DNA of 64,000 nt from Runella rosea (GCF_003325355.1 NZ_CP030850.1:4891501-4955500), one strand, 5' to 3'; shown: positions 7,620-16,677, numbered from the stretch's first letter. The notes: generated by a model from the letters alone, not told the origin. Made by a program: numbers and translations.

Positions 7620-9578
7620 TTAGATATCCTCAATCCGGAACAAATGGAACGGTAGAAAATACGGGTCAAGCTCAATGTAATTGTATTCGCCTTTCCAGAC
7701 GTATTTAGAGCCAGTAATTAGGTCATGCACGATAAAATCCTCCCAACCAGCTTTGCCGATTTTTTGGAGTGGAATCTTCACCATATTGGCTCGGCGATTG
7801 TAGCCATCTAAATTGACTACGCACAAAATACGGTTGCCGTCGGAGTGGGTTTTGAGATAGGCCAGCAGTTGGTCGTCGTTAATGTCGCAAAAAGTAATGT
7901 TGTTGGTATACTGCAACGCAGGGTTTTCTTTACGGGCGCGATTGACCAGCGTAATGACATAGGTAAGCTTATTGGTTAGCTCCCAATCCCAATGCTTTAT
8001 CTCGTATTTTTCGGAGTTCCAATATTCTTCTTTCCCCGGAAACGCCTCGTGGACCATGTATTCGAAGGTGGGCCCGAAAATTCCATAGTTGGAAGACAAG
8101 GTTGCCGCCATAAAATAGCGAATCAAGAAATTAGGCTCATGTCCTTCTTGCAACAGCGGTGGGTTAATATCGTGCGTATTAGGCCAGAAATTAGGGCGGA
8201 AATAATACTGCAAGTCGGTTTGGGTCAACTCCGTCATGTATTCAATCAGTTCCTGCTTGGTATTTCGCCAAGTATAATACGTATAGGACTGCGAATACCC
8301 TCCTTTTGCCAGCTGTTGCATGACTTTAGGGCGCGTAAATGCTTCGGCCAAAAAAAGCATATCGGGGTACTTTTGCTTGGTTTCGGCAATAATCCATTCC
8401 CAAAAGGCAAATGCTTTGGTATGCGGATTATCCACCCGAATGATTCTAACGCCCCATTCTGCCCACACAAAAATAATCCGACGAAGTTCTTCCCACAGGC
8501 TTGGCCACGCTTCCGTTTCGAAATTGATTGGATAAATATCTTGGTATTTTTTGGGCGGATTTTCGGCGTATTGAATGGTGCCATCGGGACGAATCTTAAA
8601 CCATTCGGGGTGGTTTTTGGCCCATGGGTGGTCAGGAGAACATTGGATGGCCAAATCCATGGCAATCTCCATGTCGTGGGCTTTGCAGGCCTTTACCAAT
8701 GCTTTAAAGTCTTCGAGGGTACCGAGTTCGGGGTGAATGGCATCGTGTCCGCCCAATTCTGAACCTATCCCGTAAGGAACACCAGGCTCTCCGGGTTGGC
8801 ACACTACGTTGTTGTTTTTCCCTTTTCTGAATTGATGGCCAATGGGATGAATAGGGGTTAAGTACAGCACATCAAACCCCATACGCTGGATGCGGGGCAG
8901 TAGGCCAATCACGTCGTGGAAAGTTCCATGTTTGCCGGGTTCTTTCGCAGCTGAGCGGGGAAACAAGGAGTACCAAGAAGAGAAGCCCGCTTTGGGTCGG
9001 TCTACCCATATTTTTAACTCATGGTAGTGCGTAACGTTTTCACGGTCTGGATACTTAGCTATCCACCCGACGAGGGTCTCACTGATGGCCCAAAGTACGG
9101 CTTCATCATATTGTTGCTCATTTCTAAAAATCTTTATTGTGTCCAGAATAGCAGCCTTATCTTCGTCGGAGGCTTGCTCTACTATTTTTTCGAGCAAGGT
9201 AGCTCCTCCTAAAAGTTCGCTGTTTACGTGCTGAGCATCACGGATTTTGAGTTTTATTTCATGCTCCCAAGACGCTAAATTATCGACCCAAGCTTCGATA
9301 GTATAGCTATAAAAGCCTTCTTTTTCTACCACAAATGAGCCGCCCCAACGGTCATTGGTAATAAATCGCATGGGAACTTCGCTCCATTTGTCGTCAAGAC
9401 CATGTTTATAAAGCAGCCGCGCGGCAATTTTATCGTGCCCGTCGCAGTAAATATCAGCTTCGACTTTGATGATTTCTTGGGGAACCGATTTAATAAAAAA
9501 GCGCCCTCCCTCCAATTCGGGGGTAACGCTCTCTACTATCACACGGTTTCTTCCTTGAATATCGGCGAGATTTATCAT
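7620..9578 (-). CDS. glgE: Alpha-1,4-glucan:maltose-1-phosphate maltosyltransferase
   Basis: 652 aa, ATG. GlgE (GH13 subfamily 3) adds maltosyl units from maltose-1-phosphate to alpha-1,4-glucan. The N-terminal beta-sandwich (1-115) has the family's GRNRVIVESVTPELEGGRF and DIYCDGHDKIAARL; a helical bundle follows (about 120-185), then the catalytic barrel with FDVLYLTPIHPIGH (about 235-248), nucleophile Asp383 in IIRVDNPHTKAF and general acid Glu412 in FLAEAFTRPKVM. Length matches GlgE (about 650-700). In the usual pathway TreS and Pep2/Mak supply maltose-1-phosphate and GlgB branches the product; none of these is in the window, so the gene stands alone. A terminator separates it from the upstream XRE gene. 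Confidence 0.92.
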   Translation of the reverse strand: MINLADIQGRNRVIVESVTPELEGGRFFIKSVPQEIIKVEADIYCDGHDKIAARLLYKHGLDDKWSEVPMRFITNDRWGGSFVVEKEGFYSYTIEAWVDNLASWEHEIKLKIRDAQHVNSELLGGATLLEKIVEQASDEDKAAILDTIKIFRNEQQYDEAVLWAISETLVGWIAKYPDRENVTHYHELKIWVDRPKAGFSSWYSLFPRSAAKEPGKHGTFHDVIGLLPRIQRMGFDVLYLTPIHPIGHQFRKGKNNNVVCQPGEPGVPYGIGSELGGHDAIHPELGTLEDFKALVKACKAHDMEIAMDLAIQCSPDHPWAKNHPEWFKIRPDGTIQYAENPPKKYQDIYPINFETEAWPSLWEELRRIIFVWAEWGVRIIRVDNPHTKAFAFWEWIIAETKQKYPDMLFLAEAFTRPKVMQQLAKGGYSQSYTYYTWRNTKQELIEYMTELTQTDLQYYFRPNFWPNTHDINPPLLQEGHEPNFLIRYFMAATLSSNYGIFGPTFEYMVHEAFPGKEEYWNSEKYEIKHWDWELTNKLTYVITLVNRARKENPALQYTNNITFCDINDDQLLAYLKTHSDGNRILCVVNLDGYNRRANMVKIPLQKIGKAGWEDFIVHDLITGSKYVWKGEYNYIELDPYFLPFHLFRIEDI

Positions 9579-9604
9579 AGGTTATTTGGTTTTAAACCTT
9601 AAAC

Positions 9605-9641
9605 CTAAAAAAATACCCCGACGTGAACAAGCGTCGGGGTA
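9605..9641 (-). terminator. Terminator of the XRE regulator gene
   Basis: TACCCCGACG (9614-9623) pairs with CGTCGGGGTA (9632-9641) around an 8-base loop; on the minus strand it is followed by a run of seven T. It ends XRE transcription just before the glgE start. Confidence 0.85.
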
Positions 9642-9663
9642 GGGCAATTGCTATTTTATTTAA

Positions 9664-10035
9664 CTAAAATCCTATTCTTTGTCGTTCAGAAGTAGTTGGA
9701 GCATCTTTCTGGATTAGGTCAATGATCATTCTCCCCGCTATTTTCTCGCGTAGGTATTGATTTTCAAGCCGTAATTTCTCGTTTTCAATTTGGAGTTTTT
9801 CTACTGCGAGTTGTTGCAATTCCTGCTGGAGCGGGGTAGTTTGGCCCATTAAAACCGCAACGCTTATGTTTAACACCTCCGCAATTTGATAAAATCGAGA
9901 AAGGGTCAAATCAGTTTTGCCTCGTTCAATATCCCCGTAAGCGGTAGTAGAGATGCCCAGTGAATCGGCCATGTTTTCTTGGGAAAGGCCATGTTCGAGG
10001 CGATAGAGACGGATTTTTTCAGCAATAGTTTTCAT
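9664..10035 (-). CDS. XRE-family helix-turn-helix regulator with coiled-coil tail
   Basis: 123 aa. Residues 5-62 form an XRE/Cro-type HTH: IAEKIRLYRLEHGLSQENMA, the recognition helix STTAYGDIERGK, and the closing helix FYQIAEVLNISVAVLM. Residues about 68-102 are a leucine/glutamate-rich coiled coil (LQQELQQLAVEKLQIENEKL and on), probably the dimerisation element. This HTH plus coiled-coil layout is frequent in Bacteroidota and usually autoregulatory. It lies between two hairpin terminators, so it is a single-gene unit. Its targets are unknown; glgE downstream and the small lipoprotein gene upstream are candidates by position only. Confidence 0.9.
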   Translation of the reverse strand: MKTIAEKIRLYRLEHGLSQENMADSLGISTTAYGDIERGKTDLTLSRFYQIAEVLNISVAVLMGQTTPLQQELQQLAVEKLQIENEKLRLENQYLREKIAGRMIIDLIQKDAPTTSERQRIGF

Positions 10036-10043
10036 CTTGACCT

Positions 10044-10081
10044 AAAAACCACAAAAGCCACGCGAAGGTTCGCGTGGCTTT
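10044..10081 (-). terminator. Terminator of the small lipoprotein gene
   Basis: AAAGCCACGCGAA pairs with TTCGCGTGGCTTT around a 2-base loop (10054-10081). On the minus strand it is followed by TTGTGGTTTTTAGG. It separates the lipoprotein gene from the XRE gene. Confidence 0.85.
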
Positions 10082-10106
10082 CATTTGTCGTACTCGTTGG
10101 GGCGAA

Positions 10107-10283
10107 TTATTTCGCAGCAGCAGTATCAACAGCAGCAGTATCAACAGCAGCAGTATCAACAGTAACAACAGTATCAACAGCAACAGCTGTAGTATCTGTA
10201 GTAGCAGCTTCTTCAGTTTTACCGCCACAAGCTGCAAGAGTTACCATACCAGCTACGAACAAGAATGCAAATGCCTTTTTCAT
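10107..10283 (-). CDS. Tiny lipoprotein with VDTAA repeats
   Basis: 58 aa, ATG at 10281-10283, TAA at 10107-10109. The N-terminus MKKAFAFLFVAGMVTLAACG is a lipoprotein signal with lipobox LAAC, so Cys19 would be lipidated and the mature protein is about 40 residues. The rest is GGKTEEAATTDTTAV followed by a low-complexity tail in which the pentapeptide VDTAA occurs three times, encoded by near-identical 15-base units. It has a textbook Bacteroidota promoter (10313-10342) and its own terminator, which supports a real and probably well-expressed gene despite its size. Small Thr/Ala/Asp-rich lipoproteins of this look are common in Bacteroidota; function unknown. The repeat creates an open frame on the opposite strand, which is an artefact. 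Confidence 0.8.
   Translation of the reverse strand: MKKAFAFLFVAGMVTLAACGGKTEEAATTDTTAVAVDTVVTVDTAAVDTAAVDTAAAK
10113..10172 (-). repeat. 15-base tandem repeat inside the lipoprotein gene
   Basis: The unit GTTGATACTGCTGCT (minus strand) is present three times in tandem at the 3' end of the lipoprotein gene, preceded by diverged copies (GTTGATACTGTTGTT and similar). Unit length is a multiple of three, so copy changes would keep the frame and lengthen the VDTAA tail. Confidence 0.75.
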
Positions 10284-10312
10284 TATTTTGTGATGTTTTA
10301 AGGTTTCCTTGA

Positions 10313-10342
10313 CAAAGGTAAATCCTTTTTTAATATTAACAA
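10313..10342 (-). promoter_or_regulatory. Bacteroidota-type promoter of the small lipoprotein gene
   Basis: On the minus strand: TTG (10340-10342), 19 bases, then TACCTTTG (10313-10320). This matches the sigma-ABfr consensus (TTTG at -33, TAnnTTTG at -7) with correct spacing. The A/T-rich stretch upstream, 10343-10440, may act as an UP-like element. The rest of the gap to the nuoN stop at 10473 holds nothing else I can support. Confidence 0.8.
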
Positions 10343-10472
10343 GACGTTTCTTAAAAAAAAATTAAAAAATACTTAAAAAGAAAAGTTTTTATCAAAAAAG
10401 TACAATATATTTCGTCAAATACCCCTTTTTTTTACAACTCTCTGTCGGATGTGACGAGCAAAAACTTAAAAT

Positions 10473-11867
10473 TTATACTAATCCTTTCAGAAAATCGGGC
10501 ATTAACCCGAACACAAGCGTAATGATTGTAGTAGCAATCAATATCAAACGATAGAAAGGCGACACTTTGATAGCGCCCAACTCTCCTTCGCGCATGTAGG
10601 CAGCAATGATGGCTTTGAAGTAATAATAAATACCAACGGTAGACATCAAAATGGCTATGACTAACATCCACGTAAGGCCACGGTCGGCAGCGCTGGAAAA
10701 AACAAAAAACTTACCCCAGAAACCAGCCGTAAGCGGTATTCCTGCTAGAGACAGCATGGATACGGTTAATACAAAAGCCAATAACGGATTCTTTTTTCCT
10801 AAGCCGTTGAAGGCCTCAAAACGCTCGGCATTTTCGTACGAATGAACACCCGTTTCTTTGGCTACAAGCATCAGGACACCAAACGCACTGATGGTGGCGA
10901 TAGAATAGGCCAGTGAATAAAACACAATGGCACTTTGAGATTGGTTGGTGAGGGCGGTTAAACTCAAAAGCAAATAACCCGCGTGCGAAATGCTTGAGTA
11001 GGCCATCATCCGTTTGAAACTTGTTTGATAGACCGCCGTAATATTGCCTGCCAAAAGGGTCAAGACGGTAATGACGGCGAGGGTCATCCACCAAAAACTG
11101 TAAATTCCTGAAAAAGAGCCAGATAATAAACGATAAATGGCCGCAAAACCCGCCGTCTTGACGATTGTTGACATATACGTCGTAAAAATCGTAGGAGCTC
11201 CATCGTATACGTCAGGGGTCCAGAAGTGAAACGGTGCGGCAGATACTTTAAATAACATTCCAATCAACAGCATCAATAACCCGACATAAAGCATGGCGGA
11301 GGGTGCATTGTTGACCATTACATAGCCTTTGATAGCGGTAAGGTTAAACGAACCCGTTGCGCCGTACAATAAGGCCATCCCAAAGAGCATAATCCCCGTG
11401 GCAAATGCTCCCATTAAAAAATACTTTAGCGCAGCTTCGTTGGAACGAAGGTTCTTTTTATCACTTCCCGTTAAGATAAACATCGAAACCGATAGGATTT
11501 CTATCCCCACAAAAAGCATGATTAGGTTTTCGAAGCCAATCATCATCACGGCACCTACCAATGAAAATAACATGAGTGTGTAGTATTCAGCTGGCTGCGC
11601 CGACTCATCATCCACAAAGCCCCGGGTAAGGGCCACAATCAAAAAAGCAGAGAATATAACAATGCCCGAAAACGCCATGGTAAACTTGTTTTCGAACAGC
11701 ATATTTTTAAAATACAGCGATGGCGTATCGTTCCAATGAAGAAAATTGGCCACTAATACAATTGCCAGTACTAAAAGGGTAGCGGGAAGCAAAAGGTTTT
11801 TTGATTTTTGGAAACCCAAAAACAAAACCACAAGGCCCAGTATAGAAAGAAGTACGATTGGAAGCAT
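10473..11867 (-). CDS. nuoN: NADH-quinone oxidoreductase subunit N
   Basis: 464 aa, ATG. An antiporter-like proton-pumping subunit of complex I in the inner membrane, with about 13-14 transmembrane helices. Family marks include VGIEILSVSMFIL with the conserved Glu of TM5, the SKNEAALKYFLMGAF-like segment (RSNEAALKYFLMGAF) and LLMLLIGMLFKVSAAPFHFWTPDVY with the discontinuous helix lysine and the PFHFW motif, then AYSSISHAGYLLLSL. Length is normal for NuoN. It is last in the nuoK-L-(orphan)-M-N order; the gap to nuoM is 79 bases, still compatible with one transcript. Confidence 0.96.
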   Translation of the reverse strand: MLPIVLLSILGLVVLFLGFQKSKNLLLPATLLVLAIVLVANFLHWNDTPSLYFKNMLFENKFTMAFSGIVIFSAFLIVALTRGFVDDESAQPAEYYTLMLFSLVGAVMMIGFENLIMLFVGIEILSVSMFILTGSDKKNLRSNEAALKYFLMGAFATGIMLFGMALLYGATGSFNLTAIKGYVMVNNAPSAMLYVGLLMLLIGMLFKVSAAPFHFWTPDVYDGAPTIFTTYMSTIVKTAGFAAIYRLLSGSFSGIYSFWWMTLAVITVLTLLAGNITAVYQTSFKRMMAYSSISHAGYLLLSLTALTNQSQSAIVFYSLAYSIATISAFGVLMLVAKETGVHSYENAERFEAFNGLGKKNPLLAFVLTVSMLSLAGIPLTAGFWGKFFVFSSAADRGLTWMLVIAILMSTVGIYYYFKAIIAAYMREGELGAIKVSPFYRLILIATTIITLVFGLMPDFLKGLV

Positions 11868-11946
11868 TTTAGTAATGTTTCAATTTTAGAATGTAATGTG
11901 GTAATCTCAGATGACCGAATGAGCAAATCGAGCCGCCCGTTTCAAT

Positions 11947-13401
11947 TTAGTAATGAATCATTTGTAAAAGGTTACTGACGGCTGGCTCAGTCAATTTTAG
12001 GAATGAATTGGGATATAAGCCCATCCAAAATACCATTACAACCAACGGAACCAACACGGCACGCTCACTGAAAGATAAGTCAGCAAAGTGTTCAGTAAAG
12101 GATGTCTTATTGCCAAACATTGATTTTTGAAAGAGACGAAGCATATACACCGCCCCTAAAATGATAGTTGTTCCTGCAATGGCTCCCAACCAAATATTTG
12201 ATTCATACACCCCTTTCAATAACAAAAACTCACCGACAAACCCGTTCGTTAATGGTAGGGCAACACTGCCAAGCATCAAAATCATGAAATAAACTGTGAG
12301 ATTGGGTGTACGTTGGGTAATCCCGCCAAGTTGCTCAATATTGCGTGTTTTGGTTCTTGAAAAGATGATTTCCACGATGAAAAACAAACCCACTACGTTG
12401 ATACCGTGAGCAAGCATTTGAATTAATGCCCCCTGAACCCCGCTTAGGGTTTGTGAGAATACCCCTGCTGACATTAGACCAACGTGGGCAAAAGAAGAAT
12501 AGGCAATAAGGCGCTTCATATCACGCTGTTGGATGGCGATGATAGAACCGTATACAATTCCAATGACCGATAAAACAATAGCCGTGGTGCCCCAGGTTTG
12601 TAAACCCAGCGGGACGATTGGTAAAATAAAACGAATAACGCCGTAAACCCCCATTTTGAGCATAATCCCCGCCAATAACATGGTGGCTGGCGTAGGAGAT
12701 TCAGTATAAGTATCGGGCTGCCAAGTATGGAAAGGGAATACGGGCATTTTGATGGCGAAGGCAATGAAGAACGCCCAAAATATCCAACCTTGCTTTTGAG
12801 CATCCAAAGCCAATTTATAAAAAGCGGTGATTTCAGAAGTGTGTCCTTGAGTACCCGTGGTTTGGTAATATAAATACACCAGAGCTACCAGCATAAACAA
12901 ACTTCCAAAGATGGTATAAACGAAAAACTTAAACGTGACTTTGATGCGATTTTCGCCTCCCCAAACGGCGGCCAAAAAGTAAATAGGTATTAAAGCCGCT
13001 TCAAAGAACAAGTAAAACAAAAAGGCATCAGTGGCGGTGAATACCCCCATCAAGGCTGACTGCATAAACAAAATCAAGGCATAAAAGGCCGAGGCATTTT
13101 TGTACGGCTGGCGAAACGTGGAGAGAATAATGAGGGGCGTCAGGAAGGCTGTCAACATGACCAGCAGTAAACTGATACCGTCTATGGCGCCAGCAAATAA
13201 AATTCCTGCGGACTTAATCCAAGGATAGCTGAAGCTAAATTGCGCACTGGCATTCGCTTGGAATTGCGTAAAAATAAAAATTGCCAATCCCAATTCAATG
13301 ATGGACCCTGCCAGAGCAAGTTGTTTAGCGCTGTTGTTTTTTGTACTTAAGGAAACTATACCCGCAATCAACGGGATGAGTATGAGGGAAAGTGTAAGCA
13401 T
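11947..13401 (-). CDS. nuoM: NADH-quinone oxidoreductase subunit M
   Basis: 484 aa, ATG. The second antiporter-like complex I subunit. Visible: FFEAALIPIYFLAAVWGG with the conserved TM5 Glu, FKFFVYTIFGSLFMLVALV, AIKMPVFPFHTWQPDTYTES (discontinuous TM7 lysine and the PFHTWLPD-type motif), and MKRLIAYSSFAHVG. Length agrees with other NuoM proteins (about 480-510). The proximal gene on the same strand is not nuoL, as usual, but an unrelated membrane gene (13439-14638) that ends 37 bases before this start. Confidence 0.96.
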   Translation of the reverse strand: MLTLSLILIPLIAGIVSLSTKNNSAKQLALAGSIIELGLAIFIFTQFQANASAQFSFSYPWIKSAGILFAGAIDGISLLLVMLTAFLTPLIILSTFRQPYKNASAFYALILFMQSALMGVFTATDAFLFYLFFEAALIPIYFLAAVWGGENRIKVTFKFFVYTIFGSLFMLVALVYLYYQTTGTQGHTSEITAFYKLALDAQKQGWIFWAFFIAFAIKMPVFPFHTWQPDTYTESPTPATMLLAGIMLKMGVYGVIRFILPIVPLGLQTWGTTAIVLSVIGIVYGSIIAIQQRDMKRLIAYSSFAHVGLMSAGVFSQTLSGVQGALIQMLAHGINVVGLFFIVEIIFSRTKTRNIEQLGGITQRTPNLTVYFMILMLGSVALPLTNGFVGEFLLLKGVYESNIWLGAIAGTTIILGAVYMLRLFQKSMFGNKTSFTEHFADLSFSERAVLVPLVVMVFWMGLYPNSFLKLTEPAVSNLLQMIHY

Positions 13402-13438
13402 AATTCACCTATATCGTTAAACTATTTTATTCGTTCGT

Positions 13439-14638
13439 TTAAATGTGTACAAAAGTATTCAATAGCCAACCGATTGACTCTTTGACGGGCGTATAATAAA
13501 CAGGACTCATCCAAGTATAATCACCCTTAAAATAATAGGTTGGGAAAAAAAAAGATATACAAACCGCCGTTATTACAACATTCTTCACAAAAACTGGGCT
13601 TTCGGTCTTGTGCAGCATTTTTAAGGTAATAAACAGGAGCGGAAAGATTAAGGCTAAACTTTTGGTTGTATCGAGAATACTGAAGGACACTACCAGCGCT
13701 CCTAAAAAAGTGATAAATGCCAATAAAAACCATTTAAAATCTACAGTTCGGCGACTTTGATAGGCATACACTACAAAAAATATGAGAAACAGCCAATATC
13801 CTTCAAAAGGGAGCAACATTCCTAATGGTATATTATGAAACTGTTCGTAAAGACACCAGAAATAATCAGCTCCTGTACTCCGAGGATGTAATTTATAGGA
13901 GTCTGTGCCTTTGATAAAATGGGTGAAGAGGTAATATCTGACCCCAAAATACAGGAAGATATTGACGATGTAAACCAACGAGAATGCTTTGAATTTTTCA
14001 GGAATGTACAACTTCCACCATAATAGCAAGATGGGTGAAAATAGGAGCGTGCGCTCGTCAGACCAGAATCCTAACAACAAACTCAGAAACAGTACGGGGG
14101 TGTTTCGGGTAACAACGGCCAGCAATGTGAAAAAGTAAGCGAACGGAATTAGCCAAGTAGAAACATCCCAAAAGAAATCCTTCCCTAAAAAGATAAAACT
14201 GAAGCCAATACAAAAATAGCTCGAAATCAGTTTGTCTGCCGTAATTTCATACGCTAGCTTAAGCACTAGATAAAAGAAGGCGATGCCAAATAGATGTTCA
14301 ATCAAGGTCAGCAAACCAACCACCCGTACCTTGTGCGTAGTGTCTAAGATTCCCGCAATCAATATTGGCGTCAACCTGTATTGTTTGTTGTGCTCATTAG
14401 TTCCCAATCGCTGTTTGTTTTCACCAAAAGGGTCTTTTACTTTTTGGTGGATAAAATCCCAAGCGTAATCGTGGTTTTTACTGTTTAAGAAGTAATAGTA
14501 ATTGGGAAACGAAAACATCAAAACCAAAAAACAGGAAACAACCGTAACTCTAACCTTCCAAAATCTACCAACCAACAGGTACGAAGAAACCATGCTGTCG
14601 CTTCGTGCTATCAGAGATGATAAATAGGTTTGAATCAT
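13439..14638 (-). CDS. Polytopic membrane protein of unknown function inserted in the nuo operon
   Basis: 399 aa from the ATG at 14638 (a second ATG at 14593 is possible). About nine to ten hydrophobic spans are separated by short loops; the first starts near residue 32. A sizeable hydrophilic loop after span 1 contains NKQRLGTNEHNKQYRLTP, and a mid-protein loop contains GFWSDERTLLFSP. The layout, an aromatic-rich membrane protein with an early acidic periplasmic loop, is reminiscent of GT-C type lipid-linked glycosyltransferases or other surface-glycan enzymes, but I do not recognise the family. No complex I subunit or assembly factor matches it. It sits 63 bases after nuoL and 37 bases before nuoM on the same strand. 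Confidence 0.75.
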   Translation of the reverse strand: MIQTYLSSLIARSDSMVSSYLLVGRFWKVRVTVVSCFLVLMFSFPNYYYFLNSKNHDYAWDFIHQKVKDPFGENKQRLGTNEHNKQYRLTPILIAGILDTTHKVRVVGLLTLIEHLFGIAFFYLVLKLAYEITADKLISSYFCIGFSFIFLGKDFFWDVSTWLIPFAYFFTLLAVVTRNTPVLFLSLLLGFWSDERTLLFSPILLLWWKLYIPEKFKAFSLVYIVNIFLYFGVRYYLFTHFIKGTDSYKLHPRSTGADYFWCLYEQFHNIPLGMLLPFEGYWLFLIFFVVYAYQSRRTVDFKWFLLAFITFLGALVVSFSILDTTKSLALIFPLLFITLKMLHKTESPVFVKNVVITAVCISFFFPTYYFKGDYTWMSPVYYTPVKESIGWLLNTFVHI

Positions 14639-14701
14639 TACAATTGCGTTTTTAACTGTTTAATGAATACTGCTCTTCTTAGATTTTAAAAGAAAGAAAT
14701 C

Positions 14702-16612
14702 TTACTTCAATAAAAGATTCCAAGCCAAAATCACCAAAATCCCAAGGACCATTGCAAAAACATAAAATCCTGTTTCTCCCGTTTGCAACAAACGCAGACG
14801 CCCCGATAGGAACTGTACCAAACGGCCCGTGCCGTTTACCACCAAATCAATCAGGAATTCACCGAAGCTATACAGCACATCGGATAACTTACGCATGGGA
14901 TTGACAAACACGGCTTCGTAAAATTCGTCTACGTAATACTTGTTTTGTAGAACCTTGGGAAAGCCCGTTACGTCTTTGTCGGCCGCAGGAACTACTTTTT
15001 TGCTCATAAAAAGATTATAGGCAAACAAAATAGACAAGACCGCTGCCCCTACCGATACGCCCATCAGGATATACTCGGTAGAATGCTCCAAATGACCTTC
15101 AAACAAATCAGGATTGACCTGTTTTGACAACTCAAACAGCGGAGCCATAAAATGCGATAGTGATTCTCCTCCGCCCAATACGTGAGGAATGTTTAGCAAA
15201 CCGCCTGCGGCTGACAATACCGCCAAAATAATCAGCGGAATGGTCATCGTGGCGGGTGACTCATGCAGGTGATGCTTTTGGTCATGTGTACCACGGAACT
15301 CACCGAAGAACGTCACAAACAATAAACGAAACATATAAAAAGCAGTCATCATGGAGGTAAACAAGCCAATTCCCCACATGATTTGATTATGCTCAAATAC
15401 GTGCGCTAAAATTTCGTCTTTTGAGAAAAATCCCGAAAGCGGGAAGATTCCCGAAATAGCCAAGGTGGCAATCAAAAATGTCCAGAACGTGACAGGGAGG
15501 TGCTTACGCAAACCACCCATGTTGCGAATGTCTTGCTCGTCAGACATGGCGTGAATCACGCTTCCTGCGCCCAAAAACAAAAGGGCCTTGAAAAATGCGT
15601 GCGTCATAACGTGAAACATCGCCGAGGTATAAGCGCCTACGCCCAACGCAAGAAACATGTATCCTAATTGACTCACGGTTGAGTAAGCCAGTACTTTTTT
15701 GATGTCGTTTTGGTACAAACCGATAGAGGCCGCGACTACTGCAGTCAACAATCCAATGCCGCCTACCACGCCCAATGTAGCTGGTGCAAGCGAATACAAC
15801 ACATTGGAACGAATCACCATATAAATCCCCGCCGTCACCATCGTAGCGGCGTGAATCAGTGCTGATACGGGCGTTGGACCAGCCATCGCATCAGGCAACC
15901 AGGTATAAAGAGGTATTTGGGCCGATTTCCCCATGGCACCCACAAAGAGCAAAGCCGTAATGGTCACAATAATGGTATCGTTGATGCTAAAACTACCATT
16001 GGCCGCTTTGGCAAAAACCTCAAGGTATTCGACTGAGCCAAAGGTTTGGATAATCATGAAAATACCCAATAGAAAGCCTAAGTCTCCGATACGGTTCATG
16101 ATAAAGGCTTTGCGGGCGGCGTTATTGTAGTTGGTCACTTTGTTCCAAAAACCAATCAATAAATAAGAACAAAGCCCTACTCCTTCCCAACCGATAAACA
16201 TGATGACGTAGTTGGAGCCCATCACGAGCAATAGCATGAAGAACAAAAACAGGTTAAGGAAGGCAAAAAACTTTCCGAAACCTTCGTCATGATGCATATA
16301 ACCCATTGAATAGATGTGGATCAACGAACCCACGCCCGTAACGACCATGAGCATCAGGAGCGATAGTTGGTCTATCTGGAAGGCAAAAGGAATGGTTAGC
16401 TGACCAATGGAAATCCAATCAAACAGTTTCACCACCTGTGGTTGACCCTCAAAGGCGTTCCAGGCTAAAATTGAAATGGCAAACGAGCCGAGCGATGCTG
16501 CCGAACCGATAACGCCCGCAAGGCTTTTAGGAACATGACGAAATCCAATCCCATTGATGATAAAGCCAATGAGCGGCAAAAGAGGTATTAAAAAAAGTAA
16601 GGATGAGTTCAT
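14702..16612 (-). CDS. nuoL: NADH-quinone oxidoreductase subunit L
   Basis: 636 aa, ATG. The distal antiporter-like subunit of complex I. Marks: VVTGVGSLIHIYSMGYMHHD, FIGWEGVGLCSYLLIGFW (TM5 Glu), QIPLYTWLPDAMAGPTPVSA (TM7 lysine region just before and the TWLPDAM motif), LIHAATMVTAGIYM and FSKDEILAHVFEHNQIMWG. The C-terminus has the long lateral helix and a final anchoring span, with the connecting segment FPKVLQNKYYVDEFYEAVFV. Length (about 610-650) is normal. Confidence 0.97.
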   Translation of the reverse strand: MNSSLLFLIPLLPLIGFIINGIGFRHVPKSLAGVIGSAASLGSFAISILAWNAFEGQPQVVKLFDWISIGQLTIPFAFQIDQLSLLMLMVVTGVGSLIHIYSMGYMHHDEGFGKFFAFLNLFLFFMLLLVMGSNYVIMFIGWEGVGLCSYLLIGFWNKVTNYNNAARKAFIMNRIGDLGFLLGIFMIIQTFGSVEYLEVFAKAANGSFSINDTIIVTITALLFVGAMGKSAQIPLYTWLPDAMAGPTPVSALIHAATMVTAGIYMVIRSNVLYSLAPATLGVVGGIGLLTAVVAASIGLYQNDIKKVLAYSTVSQLGYMFLALGVGAYTSAMFHVMTHAFFKALLFLGAGSVIHAMSDEQDIRNMGGLRKHLPVTFWTFLIATLAISGIFPLSGFFSKDEILAHVFEHNQIMWGIGLFTSMMTAFYMFRLLFVTFFGEFRGTHDQKHHLHESPATMTIPLIILAVLSAAGGLLNIPHVLGGGESLSHFMAPLFELSKQVNPDLFEGHLEHSTEYILMGVSVGAAVLSILFAYNLFMSKKVVPAADKDVTGFPKVLQNKYYVDEFYEAVFVNPMRKLSDVLYSFGEFLIDLVVNGTGRLVQFLSGRLRLLQTGETGFYVFAMVLGILVILAWNLLLK

Positions 16613-16677
16613 AAATTGCTCAATTTGAGAATTTAAAAATTTGAAAATAGCCGATGTCGTATCTCCAAATCAGAAAA

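Noticed and set aside
7992..8762. 256-aa plus-strand frame inside glgE
   Set aside because: It is antisense to the conserved catalytic domain of GlgE and shows no domain or start signal.
9979..10293. Plus-strand frame with AVST repeats
   Set aside because: It is the shadow of the 15-base repeat in the minus-strand lipoprotein gene, which has lipobox, promoter and terminator.
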